This document shows, piece by piece, positions 54,703 through 63,936 of a stretch of 64,000 nt of DNA (the stretch's first letter is position 1; the number at the start of each line of letters is the position of its first letter). The stretch lies in NCBI GenBank assembly GCA_947652925.1, contig CANTEW010000004.1, positions 34,028-98,027 of the forward strand. The letters are read 5' to 3'. Made by a program: the position numbers and the translations under genes. A model generated the notes under the pieces. That model did not search any database. It was not told the origin of the DNA and was given only the letters and a program-made list of their open reading frames with translations. This stretch comes from an uncultured Lachnospiraceae bacterium. GTDB lineage: Bacteria > Bacillota > Clostridia > Lachnospirales > Lachnospiraceae.

Positions 54703-55307
54703 AAAATACTATTGTAAAAGATACGATCGCGATCACGCTGATCACATTAGTCGCAGGTCTGGCGCTCGGAGGCGTCCAGGGCATCACGGCAGAGCCGATC
54801 GCCAAACAGCGGCAGCTGGCTAAAGATGAGGCGTATAAGGCGGTATTTGCGGATGCAGATACTTTTGAGATGGTCGTAGAGGCGGAAGATCCGGAGATCG
54901 AAGCATATCTGGATGAGAACGGCTATCCGTCCCAGACCATCAACGAAGTAGTACAGGCGATGGATGCCAGCGGGAATCCCCTGGGTTATGCATTCACCGT
55001 GACTTCATCAGAAGGCTACGGCGGGGATATCCAGTTTGCTATGGGCGTGAAAGACGACAACACATTGAACGGCATATCGATCCTGTCCATTGCTGAGACA
55101 GCCGGTCTTGGTATGAAAGCGGATACGGATGAGTTCAAAGGCCAGTTCGCTGATAAAAATGTAGAAAAATTCGAGTATACAAAGAACGGCGCGACTCAGG
55201 ACGGCGAGATCGATGCCCTGAGCGGCGCTACGATCACCACCAATGCGATGGTGAACGGGGTGAATGCAGGTCTTTGCGCATTTACCTATGAGAAAGGGGG
55301 AAATTGA
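54699..55307 (+). CDS. rnfG: Rnf complex subunit RnfG
   Basis: A 202-residue protein with one N-terminal membrane helix (AITLITLVAGLALGGVQGI) and an external FMN-binding domain. The flavinylation motif is DALSGATITTNAMV (Thr is the FMN site). YGGDIQFAMGVKDDNTL matches the family. The start overlaps rnfD. The ApbE flavin transferase needed to attach FMN is not in the window. Confidence 0.94.
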   Translation: MKNTIVKDTIAITLITLVAGLALGGVQGITAEPIAKQRQLAKDEAYKAVFADADTFEMVVEAEDPEIEAYLDENGYPSQTINEVVQAMDASGNPLGYAFTVTSSEGYGGDIQFAMGVKDDNTLNGISILSIAETAGLGMKADTDEFKGQFADKNVEKFEYTKNGATQDGEIDALSGATITTNAMVNGVNAGLCAFTYEKGGN

Positions 55308-55309
55308 TC

Positions 55310-56005
55310 ATGCAGAAAAATACTCCTGCTGAACGGTTATATAATGGTATCATTGCGGAGAACCCCACATTCAGCCTGATGCTGGGTATGTGTCCCACCC
55401 TTGCGGTCACCACATCCGGGATAAACGGTATCGGGATGGGCCTGACGACAACGGTGATCCTGACGGCGTCCAACATGCTGATCTCTATATTGCGTAAAGT
55501 GATCCCGGACAAAGTGCGTGTGCCTGCGTTCATCGTAGTCGTGGCGTCCTTCGTGACGATCGTACAGTTTTTGCTGGAAGGTTTTATCCCCAGCCTGAAC
55601 GCGGCGCTGGGTATCTATATCCCGCTCATCGTGGTAAACTGTATCATCTTAGGCCGTGCGGAGTCTTATGCGTCTAAGAATAAAGTCATCCCGTCTATAT
55701 TCGACGGTATCGGCATGGGGCTGGGATTTACCGTGTCCATCACGATCTTAGGGCTCATCCGTGAATTTATCGGCGCAGGGACTTTGTTCAACGTTGATAT
55801 CCTTGGCGGTGTGGGATATGAGCCTGTATCGATCTTTATCCTGGCGCCGGGCGCTTTCTTAGTGCTGGCGTTTTTGGCGGCTTTACAGAACAAGTTCAAA
55901 GTCGGGGCTGCCAAGAGGGGCATCGATCCCAGTAACCCGACGACTTGCGGCGAAGGCTGTTCAAGCTGCGGGAACATCATGTGTAAAGGAAGGAGCGGAA
56001 AATAA
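55310..56005 (+). CDS. rnfE: Rnf complex subunit RnfE
   Basis: ATG 55310 is preceded by GAAAGGGGGA; the TTG at 55304 sits inside the end of rnfG. A 231-residue membrane protein of six helices: TPAERLYNGIIAENPTFSL is the start, LMLGMCPTLAVTTSGING follows, and a Cys-rich C-terminus CGEGCSSCGNIMC is present. It pairs with RnfA as the inverted-topology membrane core of the complex and binds an iron-sulfur cluster between them. Confidence 0.94.
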   Translation: MQKNTPAERLYNGIIAENPTFSLMLGMCPTLAVTTSGINGIGMGLTTTVILTASNMLISILRKVIPDKVRVPAFIVVVASFVTIVQFLLEGFIPSLNAALGIYIPLIVVNCIILGRAESYASKNKVIPSIFDGIGMGLGFTVSITILGLIREFIGAGTLFNVDILGGVGYEPVSIFILAPGAFLVLAFLAALQNKFKVGAAKRGIDPSNPTTCGEGCSSCGNIMCKGRSGK

Positions 56006-56007
56006 TA

Positions 56008-56583
56008 ATGAAAGAATTATTTATCATAGCCATTGGCTCAGCCATGGTGAACAACGTAGTCTTGAGCCAGTTCCTGGGTCTGTGTCCGTTCTTCGGTGTT
56101 TCCAAGAAGATTGAAACAGCAACAGGTATGAGCGCGGCGGTCGTCTTCGTTATCACGCTGTCCTCCTTTGTGGCCAGTCTGATCTATAAGTTCATCCTGG
56201 TACCAGCGGATGTTACATATCTGCAGACTATCGTGTTCATCTTGGTCATCGCTGCCCTGGTGCAGTTCGTGGAGATGTTCTTGAAAAAGGCGATGCCGCC
56301 GCTCTATCAGAGTCTGGGCGTGTATCTGCCCCTGATCACCACCAACTGTGCGGTATTGGGCGTGGCGCTCACAAACGTCCAGAAAGAATATGGTATCTTG
56401 AGCAGTACCATCAACGGTCTGGCCACAGCATTGGGATTTGGTATCGCCATTGTGATCTTAGCCGGACTGCGTGAAAAAATGGAAACTAACGACATACCAA
56501 AAGCATTTCAGGGATTCCCCCATGTGTTGCTGACAGCTTGTCTGATGGCGATCGCATTTTTCGGATTCTCAGGAATGATATAA
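56008..56583 (+). CDS. rnfA: Rnf complex subunit RnfA
   Basis: The 191-residue six-helix subunit starts 2 bp after rnfE. NNVVLSQFLGLCPFFGVSKK is a near-invariant family block, and LITTNCAVLGVALTN carries the conserved Cys of the membrane iron-sulfur site. It is related to RnfE by duplication. Confidence 0.95.
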   Translation: MKELFIIAIGSAMVNNVVLSQFLGLCPFFGVSKKIETATGMSAAVVFVITLSSFVASLIYKFILVPADVTYLQTIVFILVIAALVQFVEMFLKKAMPPLYQSLGVYLPLITTNCAVLGVALTNVQKEYGILSSTINGLATALGFGIAIVILAGLREKMETNDIPKAFQGFPHVLLTACLMAIAFFGFSGMI

Positions 56584-56595
56584 GGAGGCGGCGAG

Positions 56596-57378
56596 ATGGG
56601 ATTTATAATAGCGGCTTTAGTAGTAGGCGGGACCGGGCTCTTTATCGGTATATTCCTGGGAGTTGCCGGTATCAAATTCGCCGTGGAAGTAGATGAGAAA
56701 GAAGTAGCTGTCCGTGAAGCACTGCCAGGGAATAACTGCGGTGGCTGTGGTTTTCCAGGGTGTGACGGCCTGGCGGCTGCCATCGCAAAAGGAGAGGCGC
56801 CCGTAAATGCCTGTCCTGTGGGCGGTGAGCCTGCGGCAAATGAGATCGCTGCCATCATGGGACAGGAAGTAGGCGAGAGTGTACGCCAGGTAGCGTTCGT
56901 TAAATGTGCAGGAAATTGTGAGACTGCAAAAGATAATTATAAATACACAGGTGTCCAGGATTGTGAGATGATGGCATTCGTACCCTCTGGTGGGGCGAAG
57001 AAATGTAATTACGGCTGTCTTGGGTATGGTTCCTGTGTGAAGGCGTGCCCCTTTGATGCCATACATATCGTGAACGGGGTAGCTGTCGTTGATAAGGAAG
57101 CATGTAAGGCATGTGGAAAATGTATCGCTAAATGTCCGAAACAGCTGATCGAGCTTGTCCCATATGATCAGACAACCTTCGTACACTGCAGTTCGAAAGA
57201 TAAAGGTAAAGCAGTGACGAGCAGTTGCGATATCGGATGTATCGGATGTAAGAAATGTGAGAAAAATTGTGAGGCTGGTGCGATCACCATCACTGATTTT
57301 GTGGCGCACATTGATTACAGCAAATGTACAAATTGCGGTAAGTGTAAAGAAGAATGCCCACGTAACGTGATCTTCTAA
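56596..57378 (+). CDS. rnfB: Rnf complex subunit RnfB, multi-cluster ferredoxin type
   Basis: The 260-residue subunit accepts electrons from reduced ferredoxin. An N-terminal helix (FIIAALVVGGTGLFIGIFLG) anchors it. The cysteine motifs are NNCGGCGFPGC with a later Cys (first [4Fe-4S]), then CNYGCLGYGSCVKACP, CKACGKCIAKCP, CIGCKKCEKNCE and CTNCGKCKEECP, giving room for about five clusters. Its last place in the operon is usual in clostridia. AAGGAGG lies upstream of ATG 56596. Confidence 0.95.
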   Translation: MGFIIAALVVGGTGLFIGIFLGVAGIKFAVEVDEKEVAVREALPGNNCGGCGFPGCDGLAAAIAKGEAPVNACPVGGEPAANEIAAIMGQEVGESVRQVAFVKCAGNCETAKDNYKYTGVQDCEMMAFVPSGGAKKCNYGCLGYGSCVKACPFDAIHIVNGVAVVDKEACKACGKCIAKCPKQLIELVPYDQTTFVHCSSKDKGKAVTSSCDIGCIGCKKCEKNCEAGAITITDFVAHIDYSKCTNCGKCKEECPRNVIF

Positions 57379-57400
57379 AAGAGTTTTTATACTTAGTGAA

Positions 57401-57444
57401 AAATAGCAGCTGTGTCCGGGAAGGACACAGGCTGCTATTTTTTT
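57401..57444 (+). terminator. Bidirectional terminator of rnf operon and collagen-like gene
   Basis: ATAGCAGC-TGTGTCC pairs with GGACACA-G-GCTGCTAT, one bulge, and is followed by TTTTTTT on the plus strand. On the minus strand it is followed by TTTTT, so it can also end the convergent collagen-like gene. Confidence 0.85.
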
Positions 57445-57446
57445 CG

Positions 57447-58373
57447 TTAAGCGATCCGCTGCAGTAATATGGATGCATGGTTGACGGCTTGGTTGTCGAT
57501 ACCTGTTCCTGCCAGATGGTCTGTGGTGGAAGATCTGTTGCGCAGTGAGACAGTCGATCCTGCCGGGATTGAGGTGATGAACATCCCCGTGAGTCCAGTG
57601 CGCTGCGGATCTGCGTCTCCGTTCAGATAAGTCTCAAAAAATGATAAAGGGTCCTCCCGCCCATTGATGGCTACTGCATAGGCGATATTGATCGAGCCAG
57701 CGGCAGGGCGGGCGAGGACAGAGTAGTCTATCCGATAGATGCCGCCTGTGTTGACTGTGATCTCAGATGTATTTGGCGTAAAAGAAAAATCTCCAGATTG
57801 AAATGCCAGAAGGAAATCCACGGATCCGTCTGGGGGGACGTCTTGGTATCCTCCCTGCATGACGGCGTTAAAGTAGGCGGGTCTCACCCCGGGCCCCGGT
57901 TCACCCCGGGGTCCGGCAGGTCCAGTTTCCCCTTGAGGTCCCACGGGCCCAATCTCGCCTTGAGGTCCCGCAAGTCCAGAGCTTCCCACAGGTCCAGGGG
58001 GTCCCGGTTCTCCTTGGGGTCCCACAGGGCCCGGTCTTCCCTGAGCCCCAGGTTTCCCTTGGGGTCCGGCGGGTCCAGTTTCCCCTTGAGGTCCCATAGG
58101 TCCAGGGGGTCCTGGTTCTCCTTGGGGTCCGATAAGGCCAGTTTTCCCTTGAGATCCCATAGGTCCAGGGGGTCCTGGTTTCCCTTGGGGTCCCACAGGA
58201 CCCGGTCTTCCCTGAGGCCCAGGTTTCCCTTGGGGTCCGGCAGGCCCTGGTCTGCCTTGAGGTCCGGCGGGTCCAGTTTCCCCTTGAGGTCCCTGAGGCC
58301 CTGGTCCGCCTTGAGGTCCGGCGGGACCCCGGCAGCAGCAACGACAGCGGGGGCGTTTACGACGGTCATCCAT
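57447..58373 (-). CDS. Collagen-like repeat protein with C-terminal globular domain
   Basis: ATG 58373 is chosen since AAGGAG is 9 bp upstream; the GTG at 58382 overlaps the site. The 308-residue product begins with a basic Cys-rich start ([10 protein letters not shown]), then about 49 Gly-X-Y triplets without interruption (residues about 16-165), rich in GPQ, GPP and GET/GKP; it can form a triple helix. The C-terminal 140 residues look like a C1q/TNF-like or BclA_C jelly roll ([32 protein letters not shown]). There is no signal peptide or sortase motif. It is most like the collagen-like glycoproteins of clostridial spore exosporium, attached through its Cys-rich head; that is an inference. 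Confidence 0.88.
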   Translation of the reverse strand: MDDRRKRPRCRCCCRGPAGPQGGPGPQGPQGETGPAGPQGRPGPAGPQGKPGPQGRPGPVGPQGKPGPPGPMGSQGKTGLIGPQGEPGPPGPMGPQGETGPAGPQGKPGAQGRPGPVGPQGEPGPPGPVGSSGLAGPQGEIGPVGPQGETGPAGPRGEPGPGVRPAYFNAVMQGGYQDVPPDGSVDFLLAFQSGDFSFTPNTSEITVNTGGIYRIDYSVLARPAAGSINIAYAVAINGREDPLSFFETYLNGDADPQRTGLTGMFITSIPAGSTVSLRNRSSTTDHLAGTGIDNQAVNHASILLQRIA

Positions 58374-58464
58374 TTTATCCACTCCTTCTAAATATACATG
58401 ATATATCTATTTTATGCGCAGGATCTTTGTATGTGCAGATCCTCTTGGAAGGTATAAACTAACC

Positions 58465-58493
58465 TTGATTTTATTGTGTTCCTGCTTTAAAAT
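58465..58493 (+). promoter_or_regulatory. Promoter of the FGGY kinase operon
   Basis: TTGATT (58465-58470), a 17-bp spacer and TAAAAT (58488-58493) make a fair sigma-A promoter. Confidence 0.5.
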
Positions 58494-58499
58494 ATAGTT

Positions 58500-58544
58500 C
58501 TACAGAGATCTGTACGGTCTCTACAGTATATAGATAGGATCTAT
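58500..58544. promoter_or_regulatory. Operator-like repeats just after the kinase promoter
   Basis: CTACAG occurs twice, 21 bp apart (58500-58505 and 58521-58526), with the partial inverted pair AGAGA / TCTCT between, and a perfect inverted repeat ATAGAT-AGG-ATCTAT follows at 58530-58544. The position next to the predicted transcription start fits a repressor site. The binding protein is unknown. Confidence 0.35.
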
Positions 58545-58609
58545 AGTATGATCTTTTTTAGGATACATGTGACAGATACGGATTTTTTTAAGAACAGGAG
58601 GGATCTTGG

Positions 58610-60217
58610 ATGAGCATGAGAGATAAAGATGTGAGGGCATCCATCGAAAGCGGCGATACTGCATTGGGCATTGAATTTGGCTCTACGCGGATCAAAGCGG
58701 TACTGGTAGGGGAAGATAATGTACCGATCGCTTCCGGGGCGCATGACTGGGAAAACCGTCTTGAAAACGGTATCTGGACATATGCGCTGGAGGACGTCTG
58801 GAAAGGGCTGCAGGACAGTTATCGGAAGATGGCAGACGATGTACAGGAAAGATATGGGGTAGTGTTGGAGAAGATCGGTGCTATCGGCTTCAGCGCTATG
58901 ATGCATGGCTATATGCCGTTTGATAAAGAGGGGGAGCTATTAGTACCTTTCCGCACCTGGCGCAACAATATCACGGAGCCGGCCTGTGAGAAACTTTCGG
59001 CTCTCTTTGGGCCGCATATCCCCCAGAGATGGAGCATCGCTCATCTCTACCAGGCGATCTTGAATGGGGAAGACCACGTAGCAGATATCGACTTCATGAC
59101 CACGCTGGACGGCTATGTACATTGGAAGCTGACTGGACAGAGGGTATTGGGTGTGGGGCAGGCATCCGGCATGTTCCCCATCGATTCGGAGACAAAAACG
59201 TATCATGCCGCAATGGTCCGGCAGTTCGACGAGCTGGTGGCGGAACACCACTATCCCTGGAAGATGCTAGATATCTTCCCGAAAGTCCTGGTGGCGGGAG
59301 AGGACGCGGGGATGCTCACAGAAGAAGGGGCAAAGCTTTTGGATCCAAGCGGCAGACTCCAGGCAGGGATCCCGTTGTGCCCGCCTGAAGGGGATGCGGG
59401 GACAGGCATGGCGGCAACCAACAGCGTAGCGGTGCGGACAGGCAACGTGTCGGCCGGGACGTCTGTGTTTGCCATGATCGTTTTGGAAAAGGATCTCTCC
59501 AGGCATTATCCGGAGATCGATCTGGTGACTACGCCTTCAGGGGATTCGGTGGCTATGGTGCATTGCCAGAACTGTACATCAGATCTGAATGCATGGGTAG
59601 GGCTGTTCAGAGAATTTGCCGAGACCTTTGATATGGATGTGGACATGGATAAGCTGTTCGGTACTTTGTACAGAAAAGCCATGGAAGGGGATGCAGACTG
59701 CGGCGGACTGTTGTCCTACTGTTATTTCTCCGGAGAACATATCACAGGTTTTGAGGAAGGCAGGCCGCTGTTCGTCCGCTCACCAGAGAGCAGATTTAAC
59801 CTGGCCAATTTTATGCGGGCGCATCTCTTTACCACCTTCGGCGCATTAAATACGGGGATGAAGATCCTGAACGGGGAGAAAGTGAAGATAGACAGGATCA
59901 CAGGACACGGCGGGATCTTCAAGACAAAAGGCGTGGCGCAGAAGATCCTTGCGGCTGCAGTGCAGGCGCCTGTGTCAGTGATGGAGACGGCGGGGGAAGG
60001 CGGAGCCTGGGGGATCGCGCTCCTGGCGTCTTATATGAAAAACCGTGCAGAAGGAGAGACCCTGGAAGCATATCTGGATAAAAATGTATTTACCGGGGAG
60101 GCTGGTATAGAAGAGCAGCCGGATTTGGCGGATGTGGCCGGTTATGAGAAGTTTATGGAGAGATACACAGAAGGGCTTATGATCGAACGGGCAGCGGTAG
60201 ACCATCTGCTGCAGTAG
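58610..60217 (+). CDS. FGGY-family carbohydrate kinase (probable pentulokinase)
   Basis: The 535-residue kinase shows the FGGY/actin-like fold: ATP-binding [15 protein letters not shown] at the start, [11 protein letters not shown] and [10 protein letters not shown], the sugar-binding and catalytic region [28 protein letters not shown] and the C-terminal [18 protein letters not shown] precedes ATG 58610. It probably phosphorylates a pentulose (ribulose or xylulose type) because it is 13 bp upstream of araD; the exact sugar cannot be read from sequence. Divergent from the collagen-like gene. Confidence 0.85.
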   Translation: MSMRDKDVRASIESGDTALGIEFGSTRIKAVLVGEDNVPIASGAHDWENRLENGIWTYALEDVWKGLQDSYRKMADDVQERYGVVLEKIGAIGFSAMMHGYMPFDKEGELLVPFRTWRNNITEPACEKLSALFGPHIPQRWSIAHLYQAILNGEDHVADIDFMTTLDGYVHWKLTGQRVLGVGQASGMFPIDSETKTYHAAMVRQFDELVAEHHYPWKMLDIFPKVLVAGEDAGMLTEEGAKLLDPSGRLQAGIPLCPPEGDAGTGMAATNSVAVRTGNVSAGTSVFAMIVLEKDLSRHYPEIDLVTTPSGDSVAMVHCQNCTSDLNAWVGLFREFAETFDMDVDMDKLFGTLYRKAMEGDADCGGLLSYCYFSGEHITGFEEGRPLFVRSPESRFNLANFMRAHLFTTFGALNTGMKILNGEKVKIDRITGHGGIFKTKGVAQKILAAAVQAPVSVMETAGEGGAWGIALLASYMKNRAEGETLEAYLDKNVFTGEAGIEEQPDLADVAGYEKFMERYTEGLMIERAAVDHLLQ

Positions 60218-60230
60218 AAAGGCGGGCATC

Positions 60231-60917
60231 ATGTTAGAAGAGTTAAAGCAAAGAGTATATGAGGCAAATATGGATCTTCCCAAATATGGACTGGTGACGT
60301 TCACCTGGGGAAATGTGAGCGCCATAGACAGGGAGACCGGATATTTTGCCATAAAGCCCAGCGGAGTGGCCTATGAAGATCTGCGGCCGGAAGATATGGT
60401 GATCATGGATCTGGGGATGAACAAGATCGAGGGGACGATGAGGCCGTCTTCCGATACAGCCACGCACTGTGAATTGTATAAAGCGTTCCCATCCATCGGC
60501 GGTGTCGTACACACCCATTCCCCCTGGGCCACGAGCTGGGCACAGGCGGGACGTGGGATTCCCTGTTATGGGACGACCCATGCAGACTATATTTACGGGG
60601 AGGTCCCCTGTGTGCGGAACCTGACGAGAGAGGAATTAGAGGATTACGAGGCAAACACAGGGAGGCTGATCGTAGAACATTTTAAGAAAGCGGATGTGGA
60701 AGCAGTCCCCTGTGTCCTCTGTAAGAACCATGGCCCGTTCACATGGGGGAAAGACGCCCAGGAAGCCGTACACAACGCGGTGGTATTGGAAGAGGTGGCG
60801 AAGATGGCGGCCCGCTGCGAAGCTTTAGATCCCCAGGTACAGCCCGCGCCCCAGGAACTGCAGGATAAGCATTATTTCCGTAAGCACGGGGCAAATGCAT
60901 ATTATGGACAGAAATAG
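60231..60917 (+). CDS. araD: L-ribulose-5-phosphate 4-epimerase
   Basis: The 228-residue enzyme of the class II aldolase fold converts L-ribulose-5-P to D-xylulose-5-P. Motifs: [10 protein letters not shown] at the start, [11 protein letters not shown], the zinc-binding [17 protein letters not shown] (two His), [14 protein letters not shown] and the third His ligand in [10 protein letters not shown]. Together with the FGGY kinase it forms an L-arabinose/L-ribulose-type catabolic step without a transporter or isomerase in the window. Starts 13 bp after the kinase stop with AAAGG. Confidence 0.93.
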   Translation: MLEELKQRVYEANMDLPKYGLVTFTWGNVSAIDRETGYFAIKPSGVAYEDLRPEDMVIMDLGMNKIEGTMRPSSDTATHCELYKAFPSIGGVVHTHSPWATSWAQAGRGIPCYGTTHADYIYGEVPCVRNLTREELEDYEANTGRLIVEHFKKADVEAVPCVLCKNHGPFTWGKDAQEAVHNAVVLEEVAKMAARCEALDPQVQPAPQELQDKHYFRKHGANAYYGQK

Positions 60918-60925
60918 GAGGCGGT

Positions 60926-61417
60926 ATGCGGGCAGGCATCGGATATGATGTACACAAGCTGGTGGAAGGCCGGGATCTGGTCCTAGGGGGCGTTGAGATA
61001 CCGTATGAAAAGGGGCTTTTGGGTCATTCAGACGCGGATGTGCTCATCCATGCAGTCATGGACGCCCTGCTGGGAGCGGCGGCTCTGGGGGATATCGGGA
61101 CGCATTTTCCGGATACCCAGGAAGAGTACCGGGGGATCTCCAGTCTGGAGCTTCTGAGACGGGTGGGGGAGCTGTTGGAAAAAGAGCGCTATATGATCGA
61201 AAATATCGACGCGACCATCATCGCCCAACAGCCGAAGATGGCGCCCCACATCCCTCAGATGGAGAAGAATGTGGCGGAGGTCCTCTGTCTGGGGGATGAT
61301 CAGGTGAACATCAAGGCTACGACAGAGGAACGGCTGGGTTTTACAGGCAGGGGAGAGGGCATCGCGGCGCAGGCCATATGTTCTTTGCGCCCTGTGTTGG
61401 AAGAGCCGGAAAAGTAG
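60926..61417 (+). CDS. ispF: 2-C-methyl-D-erythritol 2,4-cyclodiphosphate synthase
   Basis: The 163-residue enzyme of the MEP isoprenoid pathway. [15 protein letters not shown] gives Asp8/His10 zinc ligands, [17 protein letters not shown] the third His, and [11 protein letters not shown] and [18 protein letters not shown] bind the substrate. Homotrimer is usual. RBS AGGAGGCGG lies before ATG 60926, 8 bp after araD. It is transcribed with the upstream sugar genes and followed by a terminator. Confidence 0.96.
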   Translation: MRAGIGYDVHKLVEGRDLVLGGVEIPYEKGLLGHSDADVLIHAVMDALLGAAALGDIGTHFPDTQEEYRGISSLELLRRVGELLEKERYMIENIDATIIAQQPKMAPHIPQMEKNVAEVLCLGDDQVNIKATTEERLGFTGRGEGIAAQAICSLRPVLEEPEK

Positions 61418-61430
61418 ACGGCAGATAAAA

Positions 61431-61478
61431 AGAAGACAGATCAAGGGGATACGGCACCTTGGTCTGTCTTCTCTTTTG
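61431..61478 (+). terminator. Rho-independent terminator after ispF
   Basis: AGAAGACAGATCAAGG pairs with CCTTGGTCTGTCTTCT over 16 bp (one G-T), loop GGATACGGCA, followed by CTTTTGTTTT. It ends the kinase-araD-ispF transcript. Confidence 0.85.
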
Positions 61479-61603
61479 TTTTGCTCATGCTGATATTATA
61501 CCATAAAATACGGAAAAATACAAGTCTAGTAAAGTTTTTGCACAGAATATATAATGGATTTCCATTGTAGTCTTTGTTCAGGATGATTCCAGGAGGTGTG
61601 AGT

Positions 61604-62140
61604 TTGGGACAAAAGGATTGGTTAGATATCATGTCGAAACAAACGCAGATCAGACAGGTTCTCGACACCAACGGATACACAGAAAAGTATGGGCTTGTCT
61701 TGTGTGCAGAGGAGGCGGAGCTCCTGGCGGAGGAGCGGGTCAATGTTTTAAAGAGTGAGCGCAGGATAGAATTTGGGCAGGGGATATTGCCGAAGATCAT
61801 ATATGCTTTTTGTGATTCTGCCTATATCACCCAGGACGATTATTGCGCTATATTACTGAGACTGCAGGAGATCTTTTATCTGTATAAAAACGAGATGCTG
61901 GATGAGATCACGGATGATGAACTTCTGGCATTTATGAGGGAACAATATGAAGATATCTGTTTTGGGGATCTGGATTATCTGGAGGGGACATGCCTGGATA
62001 TCTTTGCCCAAGCCATCCGTGCCGGGTATTCCGGACACAGGGCGACACAGGGACGGGAAGGATTTGAAAAGTTCGATATCGTAAAGCGTTGGGATGAAGG
62101 ATTGTACATGGAAACATTGAGAGAACTGACCTGGAGGTGA
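61604..62140 (+). CDS. Uncharacterised soluble protein (DUF6323-like), first of a pair
   Basis: TTG 61604 lies 7 bp after AGGAGG (61591-61596), while the in-frame GTG 61598 is too close; so the product has 178 residues. It is helical, acidic, with LCAEEAELLAEERVNVLKS, EFGQGILPKIIYAFCDSAYI and LRLQEIFYLYKNEMLDEITDDELL. No signal peptide or catalytic motif can be named. I associate it tentatively with DUF6323, which in other Clostridia sits next to a DUF6179 gene, like the partner here. The next gene begins in the last bases of this one. Confidence 0.6.
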   Translation: MGQKDWLDIMSKQTQIRQVLDTNGYTEKYGLVLCAEEAELLAEERVNVLKSERRIEFGQGILPKIIYAFCDSAYITQDDYCAILLRLQEIFYLYKNEMLDEITDDELLAFMREQYEDICFGDLDYLEGTCLDIFAQAIRAGYSGHRATQGREGFEKFDIVKRWDEGLYMETLRELTWR

Positions 62141-62145
62141 TCATT

Positions 62146-62763
62146 ATGGAGGAGATGGACTATCCGCTAGAAGAATTGATCCCGCTGGTGGCGGGATTGG
62201 CTGAGGGATATACAGGCTATGAGCATTCGTCCATTACTTATGAAAAGGCTGAAATGCTCATGGGAGCAGTGCTGTACTGCATCAATGAATGCAGGATGCA
62301 GGGAGGGGATCAGGTGTCTGCGGGGAGGATGCCCGCAAAAGAAGCGTATAGGATCGGACAAAAGATCGTGATCCAGAAAGTGAAAAAGCTGCACCGTCTA
62401 TATAACGACCTGATCTTGGACTTCCGCGATTATGGCCTGGAATGTCTGCGGGATACCATTGTCAAAGGGATGCCCCAGTTCTTACAGAGATATGATGTGA
62501 GATATGCGCCCCAGGAGACGCTCTTGATCTTGGATTATCCCATTTTGGAAGATCTTGGGACAATGTCTGGGATCGATGCTGTACTGACATATGTGGAGTG
62601 TATCTGTAAAGAGCAAAGATTACTCCGGGAATATGATGATATCTACGTCCTGGAGACTTTGAGGGCGTACCATCCTGAATATGAGATCCTTGTGGAAAAT
62701 ATCAGCAGCATCATAGCAGCGGCTGGTGCGGAGCGGCCTTCGTCTGTAGATATTGTCTTTTGA
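62146..62763 (+). CDS. Uncharacterised soluble protein (DUF6179-like), second of a pair
   Basis: ATG 62146 follows GGAGGTGATC; a GTG at 62137 overlaps the previous stop. The 205-residue product is helical with EKAEMLMGAVLYCINECR, IGQKIVIQKVKKLHRLYNDL and LLILDYPILEDLGTMSGIDA. It is similar to the C-terminal part of proteins I remember as DUF6179. Function unknown. Translational coupling with the preceding gene suggests that the two proteins act together. The stop is followed by about 190 bp with the rplM promoter. Confidence 0.6.
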   Translation: MEEMDYPLEELIPLVAGLAEGYTGYEHSSITYEKAEMLMGAVLYCINECRMQGGDQVSAGRMPAKEAYRIGQKIVIQKVKKLHRLYNDLILDFRDYGLECLRDTIVKGMPQFLQRYDVRYAPQETLLILDYPILEDLGTMSGIDAVLTYVECICKEQRLLREYDDIYVLETLRAYHPEYEILVENISSIIAAAGAERPSSVDIVF

Positions 62764-62816
62764 TGGATCATAGGGGAGAAAACTCGATCTTTAGGGTAAA
62801 ATTTTAGGAAAAGCGG

Positions 62817-62845
62817 TTGACATGTAATTTTTACTATAATATAAT
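62817..62845 (+). promoter_or_regulatory. Consensus promoter of rplM-rpsI
   Basis: TTGACA (62817-62822), exactly 17 bp spacer and TATAAT (62840-62845), a perfect sigma-A consensus, as expected for a ribosomal protein operon. Confidence 0.85.
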
Positions 62846-62851
62846 AAATCA

Positions 62852-62950
62852 GTATGAGATTACTGGAAAATGCTTTGACCACAGCCCCGGCAAATGCATT
62901 TTACATGATAGATGGCAAATGGATATTGATGTAAGATTTCAGGAGGGAAA
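62852..62950 (+). promoter_or_regulatory. Putative L13 leader (r-protein autoregulatory RNA)
   Basis: The 100-nt leader between the promoter and rplM contains pairing segments such as TTACAT (62901-62906) and ATGTAA (62931-62936) near the RBS AGGAGGG. L13 leaders are known before rplM in Firmicutes; location and length fit, but I could not verify the consensus by eye. Confidence 0.4.
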
Positions 62951-62953
62951 ACC

Positions 62954-63382
62954 ATGAAAACATATATGGCTAATCCAGATAAGATCGATCGGAAATGGTA
63001 TGTAGTGGATGCGGAAGGCTGCACATTAGGGCGTCTGGCATCTGAAGTGGCCAAGATCCTAAGAGGAAAAAATAAGCCGCAGTTCACTCCCCATATTGAT
63101 ACCGGGGACTATGTGATTATCACGAATGCTGAGAAGATTAAAGTGACAGGAAAGAAATTATCTCAGAAGATCTATTATCATCATTCTGGGTATGTAGGTG
63201 GGATGAAAGAGACTACGCTGAGCGAAATGTTGGCAAAGAAACCGGAAAGGGTATTAGAGCTTGCAATCAAAGGCATGCTTCCCAAAGGTCCGCTGGGAAG
63301 GAAGATGTATAAAAAATTGTTTGTGTATGCAGGACCGGAACATAAGCATGAAGCTCAAAAACCGGAGACATTGACATTTTAG
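62954..63382 (+). CDS. rplM: 50S ribosomal protein L13
   Basis: The 142-residue protein has the L13 signature blocks [59 protein letters not shown] and the C-terminal [27 protein letters not shown] lies 7 bp upstream. rpsI follows after 17 bp, the conserved bacterial pair. Confidence 0.98.
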   Translation: MKTYMANPDKIDRKWYVVDAEGCTLGRLASEVAKILRGKNKPQFTPHIDTGDYVIITNAEKIKVTGKKLSQKIYYHHSGYVGGMKETTLSEMLAKKPERVLELAIKGMLPKGPLGRKMYKKLFVYAGPEHKHEAQKPETLTF

Positions 63383-63399
63383 TGAGGAGGTAGGGAAGA

Positions 63400-63792
63400 T
63401 TGGATAACGCAAGGTTTTATGGAACAGGAAGAAGGAAAAAATCAGTTGCTCGTGTATATTTGATACCAGGGACGGGAAAGATCACGATCAATAAGAGAGA
63501 TATTGATGATTATCTGAGAGAAGAGACTCTGAAGGTCGTAGTCCGTCAGCCGCTGGTGGCTACAGAGACTGTGGACAAGTATGATGTGTTGGTCAATGTC
63601 CATGGCGGCGGTTTTACGGGACAAGCCGGTGCTATCCGTCATGGCATCGCGCGTGCGCTCCTGGAAGCTGACGGCGACTTTAGGCCAGTGTTAAAATCAG
63701 CTGGATACCTGACAAGGGATCCAAGGATGAAAGAGCGTAAGAAATACGGCCTTAAGGCAGCGCGCCGTGCTCCGCAGTTCTCAAAGAGATAG
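63400..63792 (+). CDS. rpsI: 30S ribosomal protein S9
   Basis: The 130-residue protein begins at TTG 63400 with GAGGAGG 9 bp upstream. [38 protein letters not shown] and the basic tail [15 protein letters not shown] are diagnostic for S9; the C-terminal Arg contacts P-site tRNA. Confidence 0.98.
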   Translation: MDNARFYGTGRRKKSVARVYLIPGTGKITINKRDIDDYLREETLKVVVRQPLVATETVDKYDVLVNVHGGGFTGQAGAIRHGIARALLEADGDFRPVLKSAGYLTRDPRMKERKKYGLKAARRAPQFSKR

Positions 63793-63822
63793 TCCGAGCA
63801 AATGCTGCAAAAGAGAGACATT

Positions 63823-63853
63823 CCCCGGAAACAGCATGTTTCCGGGGTTTTCT
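63823..63853 (+). terminator. Rho-independent terminator after rpsI
   Basis: CCCCGGAAACA / TGTTTCCGGGG, 11 bp perfect, loop GCA, followed by TTTTCTT. Confidence 0.88.
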
Positions 63854-63936
63854 TATATCCTGAATTTCCTATGAGACAGTATAAGATCACACAAAATTTT
63901 CACGATAACTAACACGTAACTGACAAATGAAATGTG

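Larger units (their letters stand above)
58374..58609. other. Divergent intergenic region of collagen-like and FGGY kinase genes
   Basis: Contains the plus-strand promoter (58465-58493), direct and inverted repeats (58500-58544) and the upstream region of the minus-strand collagen-like gene. AGGAGGG at 58595-58601 is the RBS of the kinase. Confidence 0.5.

Noticed and set aside
37884-57378. A recently acquired origin of the rnf operon
   Set aside because: Base composition, ribosome sites and gene order are as in other clostridial rnf operons; nothing indicates transfer.
57850-58350. Short tandem repeats that could suggest a CRISPR array or minisatellite
   Set aside because: The repeats are 9-bp Gly-X-Y codons in an intact reading frame with no unique spacers of constant length.
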